A stretch of DNA of 64,000 nt. Origin: Endomychus coccineus. Taxonomy: Eukaryota; Arthropoda; Insecta; Coleoptera; Endomychidae. Below the pieces are notes generated by a model. It searched no databases. It worked only from the letters and a program-made list of their open reading frames with translations, and was not told where the DNA came from. Made by a program: the position numbers and the translations under genes. Below, in pieces: positions 57,640-64,000 of this stretch (its first letter is position 1; each line of letters opens with the position of its first letter). The stretch covers positions 179,720,868-179,784,867 of the forward strand of contig OY294069.1 of assembly GCA_958510875.1 (NCBI GenBank), given 5' to 3'.

Positions 57640-58305
57640 AATAATTATGTACTATCCGATGAGAGCAGGTTCTATCCGCGTTTCTGTTTTTTTTTAAAGA
57701 CCCTCGATAGCAACGATTGGTGCTTTATTGTAAGATAGTCTCAATAATTTCGCGTTTCCAACCGGCAAAAATAATCTCCAATGAAAGAAATATAGCAAAA
57801 TTGGTGTCTCTGTTTAGCCTCTAAACAATCATTGATGGAATCGGTAGCTACGATATGCGGTTGTGAAATACATAAACTGTCAGGATTTAGGTCTTTTTAT
57901 TCTCAACTTAAATGAAAATCGTTAGGGTATATAATTCCAATAGCATGTTCATGTAGATAACAAGGACATAAATTATCTTCAAAGATAATTACAGTTGAAT
58001 GAAAGTCTATTCAGAATAAAATATAGACTATATAATAGATAGGATCTAAATCAACTGCTTCTTCATGTTCGGAGACATTGTCACGAGTTGACAACGTTGA
58101 TGATGATAAGTCTGTATGCCATGCGTTGTTAACATATTTAGCGTTGCCATATACAAACCCCAACACCAATATTCCATAATGAACTTGTCTCGCACGATAT
58201 ACGCGAGAGAGATGTGATCTACAATCAAATAATTGTTAGTGATTAATCAACCGACTGACAGTATACAACCGAATATCTAGATTTCCCAGCCTATTTAAGT
58301 AATTC
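57640..58305. other. no recognisable gene
   Basis: AT-rich; the 60-codon minus frame at 58046-58228 is unrecognised. Confidence 0.3.
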
Positions 58306-58309
58306 ACAA

Positions 58310-58482
58310 TCATGTTCAATATTTGCGGCGAATTCCACTTTGGATTCACAGGGGGAGGACCCTGAAATTGTCTTTAGTCAGCGCACAATCAGGCGCCCTC
58401 TGATTGATCTCAATACCAAAAAGTGTATGGGACCAGACGGGATTCCACCTGTTGTTTTCAAGAAATGTGCGCCTGAATGAAC
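58310..58482 (+). pseudogene. non-LTR RT N-terminal fragment, family R copy 4
   Basis: The plus strand translates in one frame as NSTLDSQGEDPEIVFSQRT, RRPLIDLNTKKCMGPDGIPP and VVFKKCAPE to a stop at about 58480. This is the segment at the start of the RT domain (RR-L-SLD-NKASGPDGIP-IVLKTCAPE) in a common insect non-LTR family, the part that precedes the RT pieces at 18.8 and 45.4 kb. Confidence 0.8.
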
Positions 58483-58483
58483 A

Positions 58484-59040
58484 CCAGGATACCCTGAAAT
58501 AAAATTTGAGGTCATCGGCATACAAAAGATGGGGGACATGCAATTCCGCCAAGACGTCAATAATGAACAGAATGAAAAATAGAGTACCACAGGGGGGCGC
58601 CCGAAGTAGCAAAAATGTCGATAACACACAAAGTGTGTGACTTCAGGTAAGATTCAAAGAAGAAACGAAGATTAGCAACGGGACCAAAGTTGTTAAGTTT
58701 ATTAAGAAGAATGCCGCGGTCTAGTCTGTCGAACGCTTTAGAAAAATCTAAGCAGAGAACATCCGTCTGCAGTCCCTCGTCAATAACCTTTGAAATATTG
58801 TCTGTAATACAGATCAGATTGGTAGTTGTGGAGAGACTCGATACAAAACCATGTTGACCTTAGATGCTTTCCAAGCCGAAGGAAATGTATTAGTTTTCAG
58901 CGCTAAATTAAATAGGAAGGCGAGAGAACGCGAAAAGATGCCAGCGCAGTCTCGGACTAAATATGCGGGAATTTCATCCGGACCAGAAGTGCGCTTGGCC
59001 TTAATCTTTAGTAGGGTCTTGAAACACAGGAGCATTGAAT
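58484..59040 (-). pseudogene. non-LTR RT fragment, separate family
   Basis: On the minus strand: KTLLKIKAKRTSGPDEIPAY and LVRDCAGIFSRSLAFLFNLA (about 59020-58900), GQHGFVSSLSTTTNL, then DVLCLDFSKAFDRLDRGILL (motif A, Asp intact), RFFFESYL, a shortened motif B (SGAPPCGTLF for SGVPQGS-LGPLLF) and HLLYADDLKFYF (motif C). A frameshift near 58855 and the deletion in motif B inactivate it. It faces the family R fragment at 58310-58482 head-on. Confidence 0.8.
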
Positions 59041-59199
59041 TCTGGTGAATGCAAAACTATCTCAGGCTTAGAAATAATTTAAGAGTCCTGGAAAAATTTT
59101 GCGAATACATTCGCAATAATCTCTGGATCATCAAATGACTCACCATCAAAACTCATTGTAGGGGGGCAGCAGACCCTCCCTTTTTGCAGAATATTCCAA

Positions 59200-60031
59200 A
59201 TTAGGCAAGCTCAAACTAGTCACTAATTTTTCCATCGAACGGCGAAGTTGTGGAACTCTGTATCTAGAGAGACATAGATACATTTTCCCAATATCTTTAA
59301 CCTCCAAACCTTTGTGGGGATCAGCTCTTAAGGTTGGGCGGTCTGCCCTAAGCAGACACGTGGTCCTGGTGAGGCATAGGGGATTGAAACACAGCACTTA
59401 CAAAAGAGTTACACTTTACTCAAACGTAGAGTTTGACGCCATTATGGCTTAATGTCTCACCCTCTATAATTACAATAAATACAAGTACGAATCATTGACA
59501 ATACCGTCAATCTGCATGAATGATGTATGAATATATTATTATAGAGAGTGAGACATTAAGCCATAATGGCGTCGAACTCTACGTTTGAGTAAAGTGTAAC
59601 TCTTTCGTGAGTGCTGTGTTTCAATCCCCTATGCCTCACCAGTACCACGGGTCAGTTTAGGGCCGACCGCTCAACCTTAAGAGCTGATCCCCACATGGCG
59701 ATCCTGCCAGGATCGCCATGTAATGTTAGAGTGTTGGCAACGGTCGTCATGTGGGGATAAGTTCTTAATTTTGGTCGGTCTGCCCTAAACTGGCCCGTGG
59801 TCCTGGAATAGGCATAGGGGATTGAAACACCACATCTGTACTATTATTATGTAGAGCGAGACATCAAGTCGTGATGGCGTCAAGCTCTACTTTAAGTAAA
59901 GTAACTCTTTTCTAAGTGTGGTGTTTCAATCCCCTATGCCTACTCCAGGACCACGGGTCAGTTTAGAGCAAACAGCCCAACATCAAGAACTGATCCCCAC
60001 ATGACGACCGTTGCCAACACTCTAACATTAC
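59200..60031. repeat. cluster of two large hairpins built from one unit
   Basis: Hairpin 1: arms about 59313-59468 and 59537-59700, sharing GGATCAGCTCTTAAGGTTG, GGGGATTGAAACACAGCACT and GAGTTTGACGCCATTATGGC or their inverses. Hairpin 2: arms 59721-59830 and 59906-60031, sharing GTAATGTTAGAGTGTTGGCA, CATGTGGGGAT and CATAGGGGATTGAAACAC. A perfect palindrome ATGGCGATCCTGCC-AGGATCGCCAT joins them near 59695-59720. A family G remnant sits at 59200-59270. No coding sequence is evident. Confidence 0.75.
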
Positions 60032-60034
60032 ACC

Positions 60035-60920
60035 TTCACGAAAAATTCGAATGCCTGCCTCCTCTCCCAACATTCTCCACCGCTGGCTCACACGATGTTC
60101 TTCGAACATTATAGGTTTCCCTCTGGTGCAGTTAGAGTATAAAAAAAATATTCGTTTGCATCATACTAGATGTCGATCAAATCAGACAATGAACCGAGAA
60201 ATGGATAGTCTTTAGATCATAAAAATACTGGATAATTTAATAGCATAAATTGCAATTTGTCAGGTTAGTTATAGTATTAGATCTCAACTACGACTAGAAT
60301 TCCAGTTTTTGATACTAGCTGTTCTAGCTGTTCTCTTTCTTCCATTTAAATGCCGAAGCGTTTCTGATTTGTCTCACACTGTTGTGTTCCACGTCATTGT
60401 TTCACGTATTGCCAGCAGTCATTAACGAAATTCCCGCGGTGAGTCAAGATAAATGGGATACAGCTTTCACAGAAATAATTATGGGATTTTGCCAAAATTC
60501 AGACAATAACTACATAATGATACAGTTCAGTTTTGCAATAATACTATTCTTGATTTCATACATTGGCAAACAAATGAAAATGTTGAACAGCTAGTCTCGA
60601 TAACAAAATTAGCGAATTCAATTTTAACGGCGCATTCTTTTATGAGATATAATAGTTTCAATTAACTGGAGAATATGAGACCGGAACGAAATCAAAGCGA
60701 AACTTTTTCATACACAGTAAACAATCGGTTAATAGAATTAGTTCTGTGTATACCATTTTAATAACATTTTTGTATCATTCCTCGCTTAATTAGTCCTATT
60801 ATTAGATACATAGGCAACATTTTTCCCTTTGCTCGTACCTACTCTCGAAACTTTGTTAGTTTTCAATTAATCTCAGTTATGTTCATTCTGAACTATTTAA
60901 TGAAAAATATCAATTATCAT
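60035..60920. other. no recognisable gene
   Basis: AT-rich; one unrecognised 70-codon plus frame at 60382-60594. Confidence 0.3.
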
Positions 60921-60929
60921 TTTCATTTT

Positions 60930-62170
60930 TATTTATCATCAGAGTAAACTAAATTATAAATCAAGATGTGCCTGTTCAAATACTCTTTTGGGGATAATAA
61001 TATTAATAACCTTCAACTGGAGATAAATTGGAGCATACCCAAAGTCTTTGATCAATAATTCAATTTCGAAACATAGAAGGAAATTGTAACGTAGCCGACT
61101 AACCAAATTTGAGCCATTACCTTCAAATACTTCAATAAAATTCAAATGTTTCACTTATCATTCTTCAGTAATTAAGTGAAAGTGTTTTGAAATCCATTCT
61201 GAAATCGTTTCTCATTGCAAGGGCTTACTAAACAATTGATTAATTCCTTCATGACAACCTAGTCAGCTCAATCAATCTTTACTAAATGAAATATTTTATA
61301 TTCAAATAGTGTTTATTCTATCATGTATTTATGATTGTAGGTTAACGCCACTCAGTTATTTTTTATTTTTTCTTTTTCTTTTACTGTGACCTGTTCTACA
61401 CCCATAGGGGTTATATCTATGGTTTCGGCGTTTACGTAGTGTAAATTCATAATACTTCAGAAGTTGGAGAATAAAACTCAAATTTTACACAAAACTTTTA
61501 ACATTTAATTTAAAAATGCTGACAAATTGTTTGACCACACTGTGGCATTATCAAAGCGAGGAGTTGATAACTCCTCGCTTTGATAATGCCACAGTGTGGT
61601 GAAACAATTTGTCAGCTTGTTTCACCACACTGTGGCATTATCAAAGCGAGGAGTTATCAACTCCTCGCTTTGATAATGCCACAGTGTGGTGAAACAATTT
61701 GTCAGCATTTTTAAATTAAATGTTAAAAGTTTTGTGTAAAATTTGAGTTTTATTCTCCAACTTCTGAACCCATAGGGGTTCTTATGAATATCTGGAATAA
61801 ATTTCTTACTAATAAATTCTATAGTTTGTTTCATAAACTTGCAATACAACCAGCTTATAGATGTAAGAACAAGCTGAAACACCGTTCAGTCAACACATTT
61901 GAAAAAATGTCCGATGTCGACAAACCAAATGAATTGTGAGTCGTGTTCAAAATGCTGTGTGGGTCAAACTAGAAGGAACATTTTAACTTGTTAGAAGGAA
62001 CATTTTGTCCATATAAAACAAAATAATGGTGAAAAATCAGCGATAACCGAAAGTTTATCACTTCTTAAACACAGTACTGACCAATATCTAGGTAATTTAG
62101 AAGGGATGGAAATTTAAAAAACGAAAAAGCAACCTATTAATCTTCGATTTATCCCCCACTGAGATTAACC
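60930..62170 (+). pseudogene. PLE family A relic interrupted by palindromic repeats
   Basis: The left end (60940-60960) keeps TCATCAGAGTAAACTAAATT, the inverted family A hammerhead start. 61100-61165 on the plus strand gives EPLPSNTSIKFKCF and YHSSVI, the family A linker. After the palindromic block, 61790-61920 gives NKFYSLFHKLAIQPAYRCKN, KLKHRSVNTFEKMSDV, then CVGQTRRNI-like sequence with stops. 62050-62160 is the family A tail. It is heavily decayed. Confidence 0.65.
61455..61775. repeat. nested palindrome of four alternating 35-nt units
   Basis: The outer arms (CAGAAGTTGGAGAATAAAAC...AATGCTGACAAATTG at 61458-61530, inverse at about 61690-61770) enclose four copies of CCACACTGTGGCATTATCAA plus AGCGAGGAGTT in alternating orientation (about 61532, 61566, 61621, 61655), split by CAATTTGTCAGC. 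CCCATAGGGGTT flanks both sides. A fifth, partial copy is at 62185-62255. It appears to be joined ends of a further element, inserted in the PLE. Confidence 0.8.
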
Positions 62171-62287
62171 CTTTGTTTACATACTTCGGAAGTTGGAGAA
62201 TAACACTCAAATTTTACACCAGACTGTGGCATTTTCAAAGCAAGGAGTTATCAACTAAAGCTAAATCTAAAAGTATGTCCTTAAATA

Positions 62288-62735
62288 TCAGGGATAAGAA
62301 TGTGGTACATATTGGGGGATGGGGGTGGATAATGGTGGGAGTGTGTTTCCAAAATTGTTAACAAGCGGTGAATTATATGTATCGATTTGATCATTTAATA
62401 TTACATTATTATTGTTTTTTGAGTGTTTCAATATTTCTATGGATTCTAGTATATTAAGTGTATATCATTTTTCCTGAATATGTAGAATATCTGGATTAAG
62501 GGTGAAATTGTGGTTATGTTCTAACAGGTGATTTGCGTAATTAGAGTCCTCTTTTTTGAGCCTGTACCTTCTCAAATGTTCGTTGAACCTTACGCTGAAA
62601 CTGCGTCCAGTTTGTCCTATGTACAAAGCACTACAGTCGTCACATTTCAGTCTGTAAACTCCAGATTTCTTCAATTTATGTTTTTTAGATTCAGAGTTAT
62701 TAATATACGAGCTTTTATTATTATCCCCAAATAAG
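62288..62735 (-). pseudogene. PLE family E GIY-YIG endonuclease, one in-frame stop
   Basis: The minus frame opens near 62735 (NNSESKKHKLKKSGVYRLKC), continues DDCSALYIGQTGRSFSVRFN, EHLRRYRLKKED, YANHLLEHNHNFTLN and ILHIQEK, meets one TGA at 62462-62464, then reads on in the same frame NILESIEILKHSKNNN, ILNDQIDTYNSPLVN to a stop at 62288-62290. GVY and YIG are spaced 10 residues apart, with Arg and Glu following, as in active GIY-YIG nucleases. It is a family different from A, B, C and D, and needs one reversion only to be open. RT is absent. Confidence 0.8.
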
Positions 62736-62760
62736 ATTTATACAGGAACATTATGATTTG

Positions 62761-62860
62761 TAATTTAGTTTACTCCGATGATGGCTACTTGATAGCCGGA
62801 AGGTTCTCAGTACTTTAATAGTATTTTTAGTGAATAAGAGTGATTATTTCTCATCAATAG
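62761..62860 (+). repeat. PLE family A end, mutated hammerhead boxes
   Basis: TTTACTCCGATGATGGCTAC, TTGATAGCC, GGAAGG and AGTACTTTAATAGTATTTTT in family A order. CTGATGA has become CCGATGA and GAAA has become GGAA, so no activity is expected. Confidence 0.6.
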
Positions 62861-62869
62861 TATCATTTT

Positions 62870-63395
62870 CCACTTTCCATTGATGTGGAAAATGCAGTAT
62901 TTTAATCTTATTCCAGATGAATCATTCGTGAAATATTGTTTCCGTATGTATAACAAGTAAGATTCCACGAATTGCTCATGTTAAATTTAGTATAATTTAG
63001 CATGAATATTCAAGCTCTTCCAATTCATCTTACCGTATTTAATTCTGGGAATCAGAACACACAACTTAGGCGTAGTTATTCATAGTAAATGAAGATTAAT
63101 TGTTGCATTTTGTGAAAACAACAATTTCAGAAGTAATATCTTTGCCACACATCTACTCATACTAGTTATAGTTAGTCATCATGATTTGAATATAAGATGC
63201 CTATTAACTAGGGCTTCATTCAATTTTTTGTGCATTTATTCCACTTTTACCATCTCAGCTGAACCTCGGATAGCACTATTTTTGGAATAAGAGTTGAAAA
63301 TGAATTTTACTAGTCGCAATTAAACATTTGTAAGATCATCGTAGTTATATAGTACAGAATTATCTGATAAACTATAAAAGAACTCATAATGTGGA
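62870..63395. other. no recognisable gene
   Basis: AT-rich; an inverted TTTTCCACTTTCCATTGATG/TGGAAAATG patch lies at about 62867-62893. Confidence 0.3.
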
Positions 63396-63399
63396 TATA

Positions 63400-63930
63400 C
63401 TATAACAATATAAATTCAGCTACCACCATCAGCGAAAACTAAATCAAATATCAATACAAGAGCAAAGTCCCTGAAAAATTAAACAATTTTCTTATTTCTC
63501 AATATAATCTCTTTGTAGCCTGATACACTTAGTCTAAAGTTTTTCCAATTTTTCAATTCCTTCCAAATAATATGATTTCAGCAATCCATCAAAGTAGGCG
63601 TTTGTTCCAGCGATGACCTCATCTCTTCCGGCCGAGTTATTTCTTCAAGTTTCGAAATAGATGATGAACCAATTCCTAGCGCGTTTGATGCAATTTTGCC
63701 GTTGCGACAGCGGACCTGTGCGTCGGTGCGTTGTCGTGGGGGGATAACAGTTTCTCTGCCAAATGCGGTCGCTTTGGCTTCAAATTGGCTATTGGGTGAA
63801 ACAGTTCATAAAAATTGTTGGAAAGTCCAGAATGAACAACAATTAAGGCGAAGAATTTTCCAAAAAGTAAGATAATTTTACCCAGCTGCTGACTAATGCT
63901 ACCAATCTGGCAAAAACTTCGTGTCATTTA
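63400..63930 (-). pseudogene. mariner-type transposase C-terminal half
   Basis: The minus strand gives NLKPKRPHLAEKLLSPHDNA followed by PTHRSAVATAKLHQ (the HDNAP-H motif with the second catalytic Asp), a stop, ELVHHLFRNLKK, GRKRSSLEQ, and finally ELKNWKNFRLSVSGYKEIIL, which parallels the terminal I-KLEKRW-KCI-L-GDY of mariner transposases. The expected third Asp block (SPDLAPSDY) is missing between ELVHH and FRNLKK. Stops, shifts and this deletion make it inactive. The N-terminal part would lie further on the minus strand beyond about 63930 but is not readable. Confidence 0.75.
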
Positions 63931-64000
63931 GAAACACGGACCACTGGCATCAATTGAAATACTGAATGTTACGAGCCTAAGGATCACTTGTTATTAGGAT

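Noticed and set aside
59300..60031. Repeated units as a possible CRISPR-like array
   Set aside because: Units alternate in orientation, are over 100 bp and have no regular spacers; the context is eukaryotic.

Overview
The window looks like AT-rich nuclear DNA of an arthropod, most likely an insect. It has no bacterial operon structure and no long intact reading frames, and nearly everything recognisable is mobile DNA: Penelope-like elements (PLEs), non-LTR retrotransposons, a hAT, a mariner, an LTR-retrotransposon 5' end and several foldback elements. The order cannot be fixed from sequence alone; a beetle or hemipteran would fit the repeat content. No complete host gene was found. Two stretches could be first exons of host genes (about 614-726 and 34200-34290, both +), each ending at a plausible splice donor.

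Layout. 0-10 kb: possible host exon, a foldback pair with hammerhead-like boxes (1.34-1.91 kb), a reverse transcriptase (RT) relic (1.95-2.53 kb), a second foldback (6.39-6.71 kb) and a perfect 71-bp tandem duplication (8.07-8.21 kb). 11-13.4 kb: two different PLE relics. 15.8-19.3 kb: a 2.1-kb non-LTR relic and a second RT fragment. 20.9-22.4 kb: a foldback interrupted by a 940-bp hAT with a perfect 8-bp target duplication. 23.2-25.9 kb: a PLE relic next to a 1.32-kb inverted-repeat element carrying a decayed cysteine-rich (CXC) gene. 27-32 kb: RNase H and RT fragments of several non-LTR families. 33.0-33.7 kb: a 252-bp inverted-repeat mini-element holding the best hammerhead fold. 36.15 kb: a tRNA-like sequence. 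40-45 kb: three PLEs, two of them flanked by inverted copies of their hammerhead-bearing ends. 45.4-46.1 kb: non-LTR RT. 49-51 kb: PLE end fragments. 52.9-53.6 kb: SWIM and DDE transposase relics. 53.9-56.4 kb: a 2.43-kb element with about 600-bp near-identical inverted arms around a CXC gene. 56.7-57.6 kb: a TIR element containing an LTR and gag start. 58.3-60.0 kb: facing non-LTR fragments and a double hairpin cluster. 60.9-62.9 kb: PLE relics around an alternating palindrome. 63.4-63.9 kb: mariner.

Two themes connect the parts. First, hammerhead-type boxes (CUGANGA, then GAAA) occur in at least six different repeat families. Most share one geometry: a 2-bp stem III with a 4-nt loop. Hammerheads are known from PLE terminal repeats, and here they repeatedly sit in inverted pairs facing outwards. 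Second, two elements of different age carry the same CXC-domain gene between inverted repeats, both ending TAGT...ACTA with a possible 3-bp target duplication. They may represent one uncharacterised transposon group. All genes listed are fragments or decayed copies unless stated.
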